A DNA stretch of 64,000 bases, from assembly GCA_002415085.1 (NCBI GenBank), contig DIBV01000016.1, forward strand, positions 24,517-88,516. The letters are read 5' to 3'. The translations under genes and the position numbers were made by a program. Positions 17,873-28,127 of the stretch are shown here, piece after piece. The notes beneath the pieces are model-generated. The model was not told the origin of the DNA and made no database searches. It saw nothing but the letters and a program-made list of their open reading frames with translations. Source of the stretch: Arsukibacterium sp. UBA5043. GTDB lineage: Bacteria > Pseudomonadota > Gammaproteobacteria > Enterobacterales > Alteromonadaceae. Each line of letters begins with the position of its first letter. Position 1 is the first letter of the stretch.

Positions 17873-18324
17873 TAATTGTTGCTACGGTCTGCTTCGTCGA
17901 GGTTCCAGTTACCAATATCATCATCAGTACCGGCTACCCGATCCGGGCCTTTACTATAAACGTCGATCCGGCCAAGCTGGCCCGGACTTACCAGAATATA
18001 ATCTTCATCCCAGGGATCTTTTGGTAAGCGCTTAACAAAACCTCCATCAGGAAAAGAGCGTGGTGCTGGCTGCGTGGTAGCGGCGGTTACCAAAGCCTGC
18101 ATCCCTTGCTCAGTTGTTGGATAAAAGCCATTTCGCAGCCGATACATATCCAGCGCATTTTCGAGTTGCTGAATATCCACTACTGTTTTTTGTTGGTCGG
18201 CCTGATCCTTATTATCCATAAGGTTCGGCACCACCATACTGGCTATAATACCCAGAATAACAATAACCACCATTACTTCTAACAAGGTAAAACCTTTTTG
18301 TGTTTGCTTAAACATGTTATCCAC
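17872..18324 (-). CDS. gspG: Type II secretion major pseudopilin GspG
   Basis: A 150-residue major pseudopilin. KQTQKG precedes the mature helix FTLLEVMVVIVILGIIASM with Glu5. The C-terminal half holds the Ca2+-binding loop region of GspG (PWDEDYILVSPG and SKGPDRVAGTDDDIGNW), all typical. It polymerises into the periplasmic pseudopilus that pushes substrates through the GspD secretin. It overlaps gspF by 8 bases and gspH by one. There is no separate strong ribosome site for this most abundant subunit, which is odd given the stoichiometry and suggests extra control elsewhere. Confidence 0.97.
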   Translation of the reverse strand: MDNMFKQTQKGFTLLEVMVVIVILGIIASMVVPNLMDNKDQADQQKTVVDIQQLENALDMYRLRNGFYPTTEQGMQALVTAATTQPAPRSFPDGGFVKRLPKDPWDEDYILVSPGQLGRIDVYSKGPDRVAGTDDDIGNWNLDEADRSNN

Positions 18325-19537
18325 CTACCATATTATTTAACGCTAAAATTGGTTGTAATATTGCCATAACAATAAAAAGCACCATACCCGCCATCACGGA
18401 TACCAGCACAGGTTCAAAAACTTTTAACGACACCGTCACCAATGTCTCAAATTCCTTATCCTGAGCATTGGCTGCCCGTTCCAGCATACTATCCAACTGG
18501 CCGCTTTTTTCTCCGCTGGCAATCATATGCAACATCATTGGCGGAAACATCTTGGTTTGTTCAAGCGCGTTTCGCAGCGAGGTACCCTCCCTGACCCGGC
18601 CGGTTGCCTCCGTTACGGCTTCTTTCATATAGCTGTTACTCAGTACATCAGCACTTATCCGCATTGCTTCTAATAGCGGTACTGAGCTGGCATTAAGAAT
18701 ACTTAGCGTACGGGCGAAACGGGCAGTATTCAAACCGCGGCTAACCTTGCCAAACATACCAAGCCTGAGGGTAAAGCGATCCCACCGGTATTTAAGCTCG
18801 GGTTTACGCAGCGCTCGCTGCCAGAACACTGCTGCCAGCATTAGCGCGATTAACACTACGATGCCGTAATTACGGATAAAATCACTGGCAGCAATCAAAA
18901 ATAAAGTAGTACCAGGTAGAGATTGGCCCATATGTTCAAATTGACCAACAATCTTCGGCACTACGGCCGCCAATAAAATGCTAATCACCAGCACTGCAAA
19001 AAAGGTTAAAATTATCGGATACAATAGCGCTTGTAACACCTGGCTTCGCATGTGTTGACGCTGTTCGGTATAATCGGCCAGCCTATTTAATACCTGTTCT
19101 AAGTGGCCTGATTTTTCGCCGGCAGCCACCATCGAGCGAAACAAATGGTCAAATACGTGTGGAAACTCTGCCAGGCCCTCTGCCAGGGTATACCCTTCTA
19201 CCACTTTGGAGCGCACGGCCATCATCATATTCTGCAACCGCGGTTTTTCACATTGCTCGGCAACGGCCAGTAAAGCACTTTCAATGGGTAAGGCCGCCTC
19301 AACCAGCGTCGCTAACTGGCGGGTCAGCAGCGCCAATTCAGACGCAGAGATCTTGCGGCTTAACCACTTGCGGCCCGACGCCACCAGCTTTTCCTGTTGT
19401 GAGGCCAGTTCCACACTAAGAGGCTGCAGTTTTTGCTCACGTAATAGCTGCCGGGCATGGCGGGCGTTGTCGGCCTCCAGCACCCCTTTATTTTTCTTGC
19501 CGCGTAAATCCAGCGCCTGGTATTCAAATGCGGCCAT
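18317..19537 (-). CDS. gspF: Type II secretion inner-membrane protein GspF
   Basis: A 406-residue polytopic protein of the GspF/PilC family. It has two homologous cytoplasmic four-helix domains (about 70-165 and 270-365), each followed by membrane helices near 170-195, 220-240 and 375-398. Conserved segments ALLTRQLATLVEAALPIESAL and FARTLSILNASSVPLLEAM are the repeated F-domain signatures. It forms the central platform for pseudopilus assembly. Its start overlaps gspE by one base. Confidence 0.97.
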   Translation of the reverse strand: MAAFEYQALDLRGKKNKGVLEADNARHARQLLREQKLQPLSVELASQQEKLVASGRKWLSRKISASELALLTRQLATLVEAALPIESALLAVAEQCEKPRLQNMMMAVRSKVVEGYTLAEGLAEFPHVFDHLFRSMVAAGEKSGHLEQVLNRLADYTEQRQHMRSQVLQALLYPIILTFFAVLVISILLAAVVPKIVGQFEHMGQSLPGTTLFLIAASDFIRNYGIVVLIALMLAAVFWQRALRKPELKYRWDRFTLRLGMFGKVSRGLNTARFARTLSILNASSVPLLEAMRISADVLSNSYMKEAVTEATGRVREGTSLRNALEQTKMFPPMMLHMIASGEKSGQLDSMLERAANAQDKEFETLVTVSLKVFEPVLVSVMAGMVLFIVMAILQPILALNNMVGG

Positions 19538-21048
19538 TACACATCCTCGCGGGTAACCCGCAATACCTCTTCGAGGGTGGTTTCGCCAGCCAGAACTTTG
19601 CTAAAGCCATCAACCCGGATGCTAGGGCTATGCGCCCGTGCATACTTTTCAATAGACTGCTCACCTTTGCCGTTGTGAATCATCTCGCGAATGGACTCAT
19701 CAACCTGCAGCAATTCGTGAATGCCGGTACGGCCACGATAGCCGGTGAAATTGCAATGCTCACACCCTTTAGCGCGGTATATGTGCTGGTCTTCTTTTTT
19801 ACTGATCCCCAGTAAATTGCGCTCTTCTTTATCCGGCTCGTGCAATTCTTTACAGTGGCTGCACAGGGTACGCACCAGCCGTTGCGCCAACACACCGAGT
19901 AAACTGGAAGACAACAAAAACGCTTCAACGCCCATGTCTTCTAAACGGGTTATGGCACCGGCCGCCGTATTAGTATGGAGGGTAGACAATACTAAATGGC
20001 CGGTTAAGCTGGCCTGGACAGCAATTTGTGCCGTTTCCAGATCGCGGATTTCACCCACCATTACGACATCGGGGTCTTGCCGCAAGATCGCCCTCAAACC
20101 ACGGGCAAAGGTCATATTAACTTTAGTATTTACCTGGGTTTGCCCTACCCCTTCAAGTTCGTACTCTATTGGGTCTTCAACTGTCAGGATATTACGATCT
20201 TTGGTATTTATTTCGGTTAAACCGGCATACAAAGTGGTGCTTTTACCAGAACCTGTCGGTCCGGTAACCAGAATAATGCCATGAGGTTTTAAAATAAGTT
20301 TTGAAAAAGCCTGTTGCACAGCCAGCGTCATGCCTAAATCGGCCAGGTTTAAGTGCGAATTGTTTTTATCCAGCAAACGCAATACTACTCGCTCACCATG
20401 GCTCGATGGCATGGTCGACACCCGCACATCCACAGCACGCCCGGCAATCCTAAGACTGATACGACCGTCCTGCGGCACCCGCTTCTCCGCAATATCCATT
20501 TTTGACATGACTTTAATCCGGGACACCAGCAAGCTGGATAATCGCCGATTAGGGCGTAATACCTCCCGTAACAAACCATCCACCCTGAAGCGGATAATCA
20601 GGGCTTTCTCAAAGGTTTCAATATGAATATCCGAAGCACCGAGCTTAATGGCCTCGCCCAGCATGGCATTGATCAACTTAATGATGGGTGCGTCGTCTTC
20701 ATTCTCCAGCAGATCTTCGGTTTCCGGGATATCATCGGCCAGCGAGGCCAGATTAACCTCGTTACCAATATCTTCCATTAGCTGTTGCGCTTCAGAGGAA
20801 TCACGCTGATAGCTGGCTTCGAGTAATGTTTCAAACTCTGTAGCCGACAGTGCCTTAACGGTAAAACCTTCCGCCAGTAAACGCCGTACCTCCAGCACCG
20901 ATTCTGGCCGGGTGGTGGGTTGCACATACAATAGCCAACCGTTCGGCTGTTGTTGGAGCAATACGCCATGACGCTTGGCAAAACTAAACGGCAGCCGGAT
21001 ACGGCTGCTCACTGGTTTAACTTCTTCTTCTGCTACCAGGCCTTCCAT
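19537..21048 (-). CDS. gspE: Type II secretion ATPase GspE
   Basis: A 503-residue cytoplasmic hexameric ATPase that drives pseudopilus assembly. It has an N-terminal GspL-binding domain (about 1-95) and the linked N2 domain. Walker A is GPTGSGKS (about 263-270), the Asp box follows, and Walker B is in [11 protein letters not shown] (about 326-336). A tetracysteine zinc domain with CSHC (396-399) and CEHC (429-432) is present, as in classical GspE. One-base overlaps with both gspD and gspF indicate coupled translation. Confidence 0.98.
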   Translation of the reverse strand: MEGLVAEEEVKPVSSRIRLPFSFAKRHGVLLQQQPNGWLLYVQPTTRPESVLEVRRLLAEGFTVKALSATEFETLLEASYQRDSSEAQQLMEDIGNEVNLASLADDIPETEDLLENEDDAPIIKLINAMLGEAIKLGASDIHIETFEKALIIRFRVDGLLREVLRPNRRLSSLLVSRIKVMSKMDIAEKRVPQDGRISLRIAGRAVDVRVSTMPSSHGERVVLRLLDKNNSHLNLADLGMTLAVQQAFSKLILKPHGIILVTGPTGSGKSTTLYAGLTEINTKDRNILTVEDPIEYELEGVGQTQVNTKVNMTFARGLRAILRQDPDVVMVGEIRDLETAQIAVQASLTGHLVLSTLHTNTAAGAITRLEDMGVEAFLLSSSLLGVLAQRLVRTLCSHCKELHEPDKEERNLLGISKKEDQHIYRAKGCEHCNFTGYRGRTGIHELLQVDESIREMIHNGKGEQSIEKYARAHSPSIRVDGFSKVLAGETTLEEVLRVTREDV

Positions 21049-23165
21049 CAGTCACGAATTCCGGTTGCAGGTTGCGGCTCTGCTGGTTGTTGTTGTTGCT
21101 CCTGCATATAACGCTCAAAAGTGGGCGGTATTGCCAGTGACTCATCCCATTCAGGTAATACCACCTGATTGGTATTTGGCATCAGCCGAATACCTTCTTC
21201 ATCACGCAACAATTGCTCAGCCCGGATATGGTTATATTTTGCTTTGGAGATTCCCGAAATAGCCGAGCCTTCGCGCACAATAGTCGCTTTAATAAACACC
21301 ATCAGGTTACGCTTTTGTTTGGTCACGCTGGTCGATTTAAACAAATGCCCCAGAAAGGGGATATCACCCAGAAGTGGAACTTTTGATTCACTTTCCTGCA
21401 CGTCTTCGTCAATTAAGCCGCCCAGTACGACAGTTGCACCGTCGTCCGTAATTACCGTGGTCTTAATTTCGCGTTTATTGATCGTGATATCGACCGCAGT
21501 AGCGCCGCCAATACTGGAGACTTCCTGTTCAATGGTTAGCTGCACCGCGTTGCCTTCATTAATTTGCGGGGTTACTTTGAGCTTAATACCCACTTCCTGA
21601 CGCTGCACCTGCTGGAACGGGTTAGTATTGTTGGCACCGGTTGTTGAACCGGTAATAACCGGTACTTCCTGGCCAACTAAAAAGAAGGCTTCCTGGTTAT
21701 CCATCGTAGTAATGTGCGGTGTGGCCAGCACATTAGAATTCGTGCTGGTGCGAACGGCTTGCAAAATGGCTGCCCAATCGCCACTATAGAACCCAAGCAT
21801 AGCGCCGTTTAACCCTTGTAGCACATTCGCCAGCATTGAGTAGTCACGGTTAGAATCTGCAGTGGTGGTAGTGATTAGTTCACCCGTCGCAGGATCACGG
21901 GTCTGAACTGTTTGCCCCCGAGTAACTTGCGATGCCTGAGCTGCCCCAGCCGCTACGCCGATAATCGGAATCGTATTACCGCCGGTAAAGTTAGTACCGC
22001 CACCGTTAGCATTAAGCCACTGCACACCAAAATCGGTGCCATCACCTTCAAATACTTCTACAATAATGGCTTCTACCAAAACCTGAGCGCGGCGAATATC
22101 CAGTTGGCGAATAACATCTTCTAACGAGCGCATCATATCCGGTTGAGCGGTAACCACCAGTGAATTACTGTCGGCATGCGCTTCAATACTGATTTCCCGG
22201 CCAGAGCCCTGGGTACGCCGGGCGCCCTGTGCGCCAGCTGCTCCGGTAGCCCCCTGCACTTCAGCAACAATAGACTCACTTACCCCTTTTAAAACCGGCA
22301 CCAGCTCTTCGGCCTTGGCATATTTTAAATAATAAACCCGGGTGTTACCGCTGGTTTTAAGCTCGGCATCCAGCCGCTTTGCCAATTCAATAACCCGCTG
22401 CCGGGCTTGTAGCTCACCACTGACAATGACACTGTTAGTGCGCTCGTCAGCAACGATTTTCGGGATCAGAAAATCAGGCTGTTCCGCCCGGCCCTGGCTT
22501 TTGTAGATACTTTCCAGAATCCGGACAATTTCACCGGCTGAAGCAAATTCCAGTTTCAGAATCTCTAACTCCTGATCACCGGCTTTATCTACCCGTTGAA
22601 TAATATCAACAATTCGGTTAACTACTGCAGCCGGTCCGGTCATCATAATAACGTTGGACGGGTCGTAGTTAACCACATGGCCACCACCGGCCTGGTTACT
22701 AAACTGCCGCAGCAACGGTGCCAGCTCGCGGACAGAGACGTTCCGAACCTGCACTACCCGGGTTACCATTTCATCACCGTAGCCGGGGTCGTCGTCTCCT
22801 ACCACGGGTATATTGGAGGTTTTGGCATCTTTATTACGTACCACTTTTAATATACCGCTTTCCATTTCCACTACGGCAAAACTGTATACTTCCAACACGT
22901 TTAAGAAAAACTGATAGTACTGCTCTTCATTTAGCATTTCATAACTGCGGACATTAATCCGACCCCGTACCTGGGGGTCCACGATAATGGTTTTTTTCAG
23001 GTTCATACCAACGATATTGATAAATTCGTTGATATCCGTGCCTTTAAAATTAGGTGAATACTGCACTTGTTCAGTATCAGCTACTGCCGCAAAACTTAAC
23101 AGAGCACCTGCCAGTAAACCAGCTAACGCACGCCCTGAACCCCTGAAAAAACCACCTGATATCAT
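21048..23165 (-). CDS. gspD: Type II secretion outer-membrane secretin GspD
   Basis: A 705-residue secretin that forms the outer-membrane channel. A signal peptide (about 1-29) is followed by periplasmic N0 to N3 domains; the N3 domain has a Gly/Ala-rich loop near residues 305-322. The C-domain is the secretin core, with [10 protein letters not shown] for the gate region and [18 protein letters not shown] for the conserved lip. The C-terminal S-domain region ends in a Gln/Pro-rich tail. A pilotin gene is not seen here. It is 30 bases after gspC. Confidence 0.97.
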   Translation of the reverse strand: MISGGFFRGSGRALAGLLAGALLSFAAVADTEQVQYSPNFKGTDINEFINIVGMNLKKTIIVDPQVRGRINVRSYEMLNEEQYYQFFLNVLEVYSFAVVEMESGILKVVRNKDAKTSNIPVVGDDDPGYGDEMVTRVVQVRNVSVRELAPLLRQFSNQAGGGHVVNYDPSNVIMMTGPAAVVNRIVDIIQRVDKAGDQELEILKLEFASAGEIVRILESIYKSQGRAEQPDFLIPKIVADERTNSVIVSGELQARQRVIELAKRLDAELKTSGNTRVYYLKYAKAEELVPVLKGVSESIVAEVQGATGAAGAQGARRTQGSGREISIEAHADSNSLVVTAQPDMMRSLEDVIRQLDIRRAQVLVEAIIVEVFEGDGTDFGVQWLNANGGGTNFTGGNTIPIIGVAAGAAQASQVTRGQTVQTRDPATGELITTTTADSNRDYSMLANVLQGLNGAMLGFYSGDWAAILQAVRTSTNSNVLATPHITTMDNQEAFFLVGQEVPVITGSTTGANNTNPFQQVQRQEVGIKLKVTPQINEGNAVQLTIEQEVSSIGGATAVDITINKREIKTTVITDDGATVVLGGLIDEDVQESESKVPLLGDIPFLGHLFKSTSVTKQKRNLMVFIKATIVREGSAISGISKAKYNHIRAEQLLRDEEGIRLMPNTNQVVLPEWDESLAIPPTFERYMQEQQQQPAEPQPATGIRD

Positions 23166-23195
23166 GAGAATTTAACCAATTGTTATCTAATTATT

Positions 23196-24131
23196 TTATT
23201 GCGAAAGGCTAACCAGAATATCTCTGATTTCGCCGTCACGTTCTATTTTAATTGCTGCTTCACTGGCATCTCTTAGCTCGTTAATCACCCGCATTGCCTG
23301 CTGCATATCATTAAGCGGAATACCATTAATCTCTATTGCTAAATCATTTTGCTGCAGACCTAGCTGGGTAAACAAAGCCGGGTCTTTACCTGGCATCAAT
23401 TTGTAACCCACCAGGGCACCATCGCGTTGCTGCGGTGACACCCGGATATAATCAAAAAACTTCATTGGCTCTGCCAGCAATTCATCCCGACTCACGCCTA
23501 AATCACTAGCCTCCAGCGCCGGAGCTTCGGCCTGAGGTGAGGCAATCAATTCATTTTCATAACTGGGCTCGGGGTTATCCTCCCGCCCAAGCCCGGCATT
23601 GGCCTGCGCCATTTTGGTATATTCAATACCATCGAGCATCAGGGTTTCAAAACGACCTGCTTGCTGAATGAGTACCCGGTCAATTAATACTTGTTTTAAA
23701 ACTGCGTTAGTACCATCAATCGTATCATCAATGGCGTAGGTACCTTCGCTACCCCGACTTTCGATAATCGCACTGCCACTGTTTGGATCAGTCTGAGCAA
23801 CCACGCCGGTAAGTTTGACATTAAGCTGAGTTTTTGGTGCTTCTGTCACTACCGGAGCCGCCCGCTCGGGTTCGGCCGTCACCTCGCCAAACAGGGAGTA
23901 ATTTAACAGTTGCTCAAGCGAGGTGTTAGCAGTACCTGTTGTTGCAACCCCCGTTTGCTGTACTGTTAGGGGGCGGCTAAACTCGGGCTCTGGCAACAAT
24001 TGCCAGCTCAAACGCGCCAATAGCCAGGCAAGCAACAGCACCAGAGTCAGGTTCAGCAGCTTACGTAAGGTACTGACCGGCAGACGCTGGCTGACGCGGT
24101 TAAAATCTTGCATCGACAAGGACAGATTCAT
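23196..24131 (-). CDS. gspC: Type II secretion protein GspC
   Basis: A 311-residue bitopic protein. One membrane helix (about 25-45), a Pro-rich linker, the periplasmic HR domain (about 75-170; VKLTGVVAQTDPNSGSAII) that docks onto GspD, and a C-terminal PDZ domain (about 210-305; GYKLMPGKDPALFTQLGL) thought to help choose substrates. It is the first gene of the operon, so the promoter should lie in the 168-base gap to hslR. The Shine-Dalgarno sequence is weak (GAAAG). Confidence 0.96.
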   Translation of the reverse strand: MNLSLSMQDFNRVSQRLPVSTLRKLLNLTLVLLLAWLLARLSWQLLPEPEFSRPLTVQQTGVATTGTANTSLEQLLNYSLFGEVTAEPERAAPVVTEAPKTQLNVKLTGVVAQTDPNSGSAIIESRGSEGTYAIDDTIDGTNAVLKQVLIDRVLIQQAGRFETLMLDGIEYTKMAQANAGLGREDNPEPSYENELIASPQAEAPALEASDLGVSRDELLAEPMKFFDYIRVSPQQRDGALVGYKLMPGKDPALFTQLGLQQNDLAIEINGIPLNDMQQAMRVINELRDASEAAIKIERDGEIRDILVSLSQ

Positions 24132-24264
24132 TTCAGCTTTCTTATAATAAATTCGGTTTCATCTTACTCAGTTGTCAGCATACCAACAAGGGTAAGTCAG
24201 TATTTTTACAAAATACTAACAGTGAAAATAAACCCGGGGGTACGCTTCACCCGTTGTTTGGCAC

Positions 24265-24270
24265 TATAAT
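24265..24270 (+). promoter_or_regulatory. Possible -10 element for hslR-hslO
   Basis: A perfect TATAAT stands 30 bases before the hslR start, but no good -35 lies at the right distance (ACGCTT at 17 bp). I see no convincing sigma-32 heat-shock promoter in the gap, although both downstream genes are heat-shock genes in Escherichia coli. Confidence 0.35.
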
Positions 24271-24299
24271 GCACATTCAGTTCAGCATACAGGTTAATT

Positions 24300-24710
24300 A
24301 TGACAACACCACAGGCCAAAACACAGCAAAACGACAGCATCAGGCTGGACAAATGGCTCTGGGCCTGCCGCTTTTATAAAACCCGCGCCCTGGCGAAGAG
24401 CATGATCGAAGGCGGGAAAGTACACTACAATGACCAGCGTTGCAAAGCAAGCCGCCAGGTGGAGATTGGCGCCACCATTAAGCTGGCGCAAGGTACTGAT
24501 GAAAAAACAGTAACGGTAGTGGGGTTGTCGGAAAGACGGCTGGCGGCGCCTCTGGCGCAGGCACTGTATCAGGAAACCGAAGCGAGTACTGAGCAACGTC
24601 TGGCCCGAGCAGAACTGCGCAAGACCAACAGTCTGTTTGCACCGCATCCGGACACGAAACCAGATAAAAAAATGCGACGCCAGTTATTACTTTTAAAATC
24701 AAAGCAGTAA
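24300..24710 (+). CDS. hslR: Ribosome-associated heat shock protein Hsp15
   Basis: A 136-residue basic RNA-binding protein. The S4 domain occupies residues 14-80 (IRLDKWLWACRFYKTRALAKSM), followed by a Lys/Arg-rich tail. Hsp15 binds free 50S subunits still carrying a nascent chain and helps recycle stalled ribosomes. It lies 10 bases upstream of hslO, the same pair as in enteric bacteria, and is divergent from the gsp operon. Confidence 0.96.
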   Translation: MTTPQAKTQQNDSIRLDKWLWACRFYKTRALAKSMIEGGKVHYNDQRCKASRQVEIGATIKLAQGTDEKTVTVVGLSERRLAAPLAQALYQETEASTEQRLARAELRKTNSLFAPHPDTKPDKKMRRQLLLLKSKQ

Positions 24711-24720
24711 GAGAGAATTT

Positions 24721-25566
24721 ATGAACCAGGATACATTACACCGCTTTTTGTTTCAGCAAAAACATGTCAGAGGCGAGCTGGTACAGGTTGCAGATAGCCT
24801 AGATAAGATGCTGCAAAACCATCACTATCCGTTGCCGGTGAAACACTTGTTGGCTGAATTAGTAGTGGCAACGAGTTTAATAACCGCAACTTTAAAATTT
24901 GATGGCGAAATTGCGGTGCAGTTGCAGGGCGATGGTCCGGTTAAGTTTGCCGCGGTAAATGGTGATAATAATCAGAATTTTCGGGCTGTAGTAAGACTGC
25001 AAGCCGAACTGAGTGGCGATAGTTTTCGTGAGTTAATTGGCGAGGGTTATATGATTGTTACGATAACTCCCCGCCAGGGCGAACGTTATCAGGGGATCAT
25101 CCCGCTGACAGGCGACACGTTAACCAGTACCTTAGAAGGCTATTTTGCCCAATCAGAACAGCTACCCACCCGCCTGTATATATTTGCTGACATTGGCGCA
25201 AGAAATAGTGCCGCAGGCTTAATGCTGCAAGTTTTACCGGTTGAAGCAGAAAAGGCAGCGGCCGATTTTGCCGATATAGTGGTACTTGCCGACACGGTTA
25301 CCGGCAGCGAATTGCTGACGTTGCCCGCTGAAGAGATGCTATACCGACTGTTTCATCAGGACCAGGTTGAGCTATTCCCAGCACAGCAAGTCAGATTTGT
25401 TTGCGGCTGCTCACGCCAGAAGTGCGAAACGGCGTTGTTTAGTATTGGCAAAGAGGCCCTGGCTGAGCACATTGCTGAAGGTAAACTGGAAATGACCTGC
25501 GAGTACTGCAATCAGCTGTATCTGTTTAGTGCAGCTGAGTTACAACAAATATGTAATCAGTTGTAA
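24721..25566 (+). CDS. hslO: Redox-regulated chaperone Hsp33
   Basis: A 281-residue cytoplasmic holdase activated by oxidation. The C-terminal zinc switch is complete: VCGC (first Cys pair, about 230) and CEYC (second pair, about 262), matching C-x-C...C-x-x-C. The N-terminal core begins DTLHRFLFQQKHVRGELVQV. AGAGAG stands five bases before the ATG. It is followed at once by a strong terminator, which ends the hslRO unit. Confidence 0.97.
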   Translation: MNQDTLHRFLFQQKHVRGELVQVADSLDKMLQNHHYPLPVKHLLAELVVATSLITATLKFDGEIAVQLQGDGPVKFAAVNGDNNQNFRAVVRLQAELSGDSFRELIGEGYMIVTITPRQGERYQGIIPLTGDTLTSTLEGYFAQSEQLPTRLYIFADIGARNSAAGLMLQVLPVEAEKAAADFADIVVLADTVTGSELLTLPAEEMLYRLFHQDQVELFPAQQVRFVCGCSRQKCETALFSIGKEALAEHIAEGKLEMTCEYCNQLYLFSAAELQQICNQL

Positions 25567-25573
25567 CAAAACA

Positions 25574-25598
25574 GCCCCGCTAATGCGGGGCAATTTTT
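25574..25598 (+). terminator. Rho-independent terminator after hslO
   Basis: GCCCCGC (25574-25580) pairs with GCGGGGC (25585-25591) over a TAAT loop and is followed by AATTTTT. It lies 8 bases past the hslO stop. Confidence 0.9.
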
Positions 25599-25828
25599 AC
25601 CAAATTCTTCAGCCATTATGCTCACTCCACCCTATATTTTCCGGTACGGTCAGACGAATCAACACGTGGTTATTCGTTAAAATTAGCCTGTTTTGGTTTT
25701 TTTTAAAAAAAAGTACAGCGCTTTTTCCGCAATAAAAAACACTTTTAATGATATTCCTTTCCTTATAAGCTCCGTGTCCGTCACAATTTTTACATACGTA
25801 ATTAGCTGTAACTCAGGTGATTGGAAAA

Positions 25829-25834
25829 TATAAT
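25829..25834 (+). promoter_or_regulatory. Possible -10 element for the S8 protease gene
   Basis: TATAAT lies 25 bases before the protease ATG in an A/T-rich 261-base gap. The -35 region is poor, so an activator may be needed. A T8A8 tract sits further upstream at 25697-25712. Confidence 0.35.
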
Positions 25835-25859
25835 AATAGCTTGTGCAACTAGGAAGAAC

Positions 25860-28109
25860 ATGTTGAAAACTAACCAATACAGAATAAGCGGCCTTGCAGT
25901 AGCCGTTGCATTATCTGTCACCGCCTGCGGTGGTAGCAAAAATATTGCACCCGAGGCTTTTAACGTAGTAGTTTCCTCAGCTCAAAGCTGGAAACAAGTT
26001 GAAGGTAGTTTTACTGTCAGTGATGTAAATCCGGGAGATACGTTACGTATTTCCACGATTCGCGAGAATGGTTCGATTGTAACGCCCCGGCAGGGAGTGT
26101 ATACATTAGCCAACGGCGTACTGACAATTCAGGGGACTACTTTTAGCTTTTTGCCATTACAAGACCAAGCAACGGACATTCATTACACTGTCACTGACGG
26201 CAGTTTATCGGCAAGCGCTAATTTAAAAATCGCCGCGCCAACATCCGACCCTCTTGCTTATCAGCAATGGCATTTAAACAACACAGGTCAGAAAGCGTTT
26301 TCGCTTAATCTTGAAACTATTAAAGCGTTTTTGATTGCAGAAGCCAACTTTAGTGAAGCACAGGCTGATAGCTGGATTAATGCTCGTGTCGATCCAACTA
26401 TACTCGCTCCGGGCGAAGATATGAATGTCGTTGGCGCGTTTCAGCAAAACGTTACCGGTGCAGGCAGTATTGCAGTAGTAGTGGATTCTGGTCTTGAATT
26501 AGCACATGAGGATCTCAGCGCCAACATCATGCCTAACCGGTCACTAAACATGGCTACCGGCGCATTAAATGTAACCGACCCGACCTCAACAAATGCGTTA
26601 GGTGACCACGGCACCAGCGTCGCCGGTTTAATTGCAGCCGAAGGTTGGAATGGCATGGGCGGGCGTGGCGTCGCTCCGGATGCTAAATTGATTGGCATGA
26701 ACTATCTGAACGCTCAGACTGATCTTAATGCCGCGTTGAGCCATGGTATTCCAGGCAGTGGCATTACTGAAAGTGAACCACTCACCGTGTTTAACCGCAG
26801 CTACGGTATCAGCTATCCGGCAATAATTTCCTACGACTTCTTTGAAGAAGCCGTTCAGGAATTTTCTGCTACCCAGCTTCGATCTGGTTTAGGTGCGGTC
26901 AATACCAAATCCAGTGGCAACAGTTTCCGCAGACCTGGTAACAATAGTTGGACTGGCTCTATCTGTAGCGCGGCAAATCAGTTGGGACTGACGTGTTTAA
27001 ACGGCAACTTCGAACCATCTCAGAATACCCCGTTCTATTTTTCTGTTGCCGCGGTAAATTCTAACGGCAAGCACACCAGTTACTCGACAGCCGGTGCCAA
27101 CGTACTCGTGTCTGCACCTGCCGGTGAGTATGGCGACTTTGCGCCCGCAATGGTAACAACAGACCAAATGACCTGTTTACGTGGTTATAGTAGTTTCCCC
27201 AGTGTCGATGCGGGTGGCTGGCCAGAATTTGATGCGGCGTTTACACCTTTTAATTCACCGGGTCATCCAGAAAATGCCAGCTGCAACTATACAAGTACCT
27301 TTAACGGTACCTCATCAGCCGCACCGAATGCTGCTGGCGTAATTGCGCTGATCCACAGTGCAAACCCAAACCTGTCTTATCGTGAGATTAAAGATATTCT
27401 GGTTAAAACCAGTACTCAGGTTGATCCTGACAACGAGGCCGTCGTGCTAACGGTCGGTGAAGGCGAATTTATTGCGCACCCGGGTTGGGTAGAAAATGCC
27501 GCAGGTTATAGCCACAACAACTTGTATGGCTTTGGCCGGGTTAACGCGGGTGCTGCTGTAGCGCTGGCAAAAACTTATCACTCTGAATTACCCGCGCAGA
27601 TTTTCAGTGATTGGGTTGCTGTAGGCAGTCAGGCAGGCGAAGCGGCACTCACATTGGCGGTAGCAGATAACGACGCTACCGGTGCTGTGCAGACAATCGA
27701 GGTTTTAGAAGATATTACAATCGAAGGTGTTCAGTTTGCATTTGATGTTGCTAATGCTGAACTGCGCTCGGATTCATTCCCAAGCCAAACTACTGCGGGT
27801 ATTGACCTGGCGATCGAAGTTACCTCACCAAATGGAACTTCAAGCGTGTTGTTGTCGTCTAAACAGGCAATTGCTGATCCATCCTTAGATTTCGCTTCCG
27901 GATACAACGAAGGTTATATTCTTAAAAATTCAGTATTTTTGTCCAATGCGTTTTATGGCGAACCTGCTAAGGGCTTATGGACAATTCGCGTGATTGATAC
28001 TAATGCGGCAGACTATGCAGTGACGAACTCTGTCTGGCCTGAAGGATATAAAAACAATGTGCAGAGCTCAGTACTGGAAGGCGTAGCCATCCGGGTATTT
28101 GGTCATTAA
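25860..28109 (+). CDS. S8 (subtilisin/kexin-like) serine protease with P domain, lipoprotein signal
   Basis: A 749-residue exported protease. I take the ATG at 25860 (AGGAAG five bases upstream) and not the earlier in-frame start. A lipobox-like VTAC (Cys23) ends the signal, so it may be lipid-anchored. Residues about 30-125 look like a beta-sandwich and not an I9 propeptide. The catalytic domain holds Asp209 (VVVDSGLE), His250 (GDHGTSVAGL), the oxyanion Asn in SSGNS and Ser485 (FNGTSSAAPNAAG). A proprotein-convertase P domain follows (about 583-745; PAKGLWTIRVID). This plan matches the Aeromonas sobria kexin-like protease ASP. It is co-directional with a small exported protein 18 bases downstream. 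Confidence 0.93.
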   Translation: MLKTNQYRISGLAVAVALSVTACGGSKNIAPEAFNVVVSSAQSWKQVEGSFTVSDVNPGDTLRISTIRENGSIVTPRQGVYTLANGVLTIQGTTFSFLPLQDQATDIHYTVTDGSLSASANLKIAAPTSDPLAYQQWHLNNTGQKAFSLNLETIKAFLIAEANFSEAQADSWINARVDPTILAPGEDMNVVGAFQQNVTGAGSIAVVVDSGLELAHEDLSANIMPNRSLNMATGALNVTDPTSTNALGDHGTSVAGLIAAEGWNGMGGRGVAPDAKLIGMNYLNAQTDLNAALSHGIPGSGITESEPLTVFNRSYGISYPAIISYDFFEEAVQEFSATQLRSGLGAVNTKSSGNSFRRPGNNSWTGSICSAANQLGLTCLNGNFEPSQNTPFYFSVAAVNSNGKHTSYSTAGANVLVSAPAGEYGDFAPAMVTTDQMTCLRGYSSFPSVDAGGWPEFDAAFTPFNSPGHPENASCNYTSTFNGTSSAAPNAAGVIALIHSANPNLSYREIKDILVKTSTQVDPDNEAVVLTVGEGEFIAHPGWVENAAGYSHNNLYGFGRVNAGAAVALAKTYHSELPAQIFSDWVAVGSQAGEAALTLAVADNDATGAVQTIEVLEDITIEGVQFAFDVANAELRSDSFPSQTTAGIDLAIEVTSPNGTSSVLLSSKQAIADPSLDFASGYNEGYILKNSVFLSNAFYGEPAKGLWTIRVIDTNAADYAVTNSVWPEGYKNNVQSSVLEGVAIRVFGH

Positions 28110-28127
28110 TAGTCAAGGGAATTATTT

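Noticed and set aside
19745..20284. A 179-codon open frame on the plus strand opposite gspE
   Set aside because: It lies wholly inside gspE, whose protein has intact Walker and zinc motifs. The plus-strand frame has no family-like sequence and no ribosome site.
25697..25712. A T8A8 tract upstream of the protease gene
   Set aside because: It is striking by eye but is a simple A/T run, too far (about 150 bases) from the start to assign a role. It is not a terminator, since it has no GC stem.
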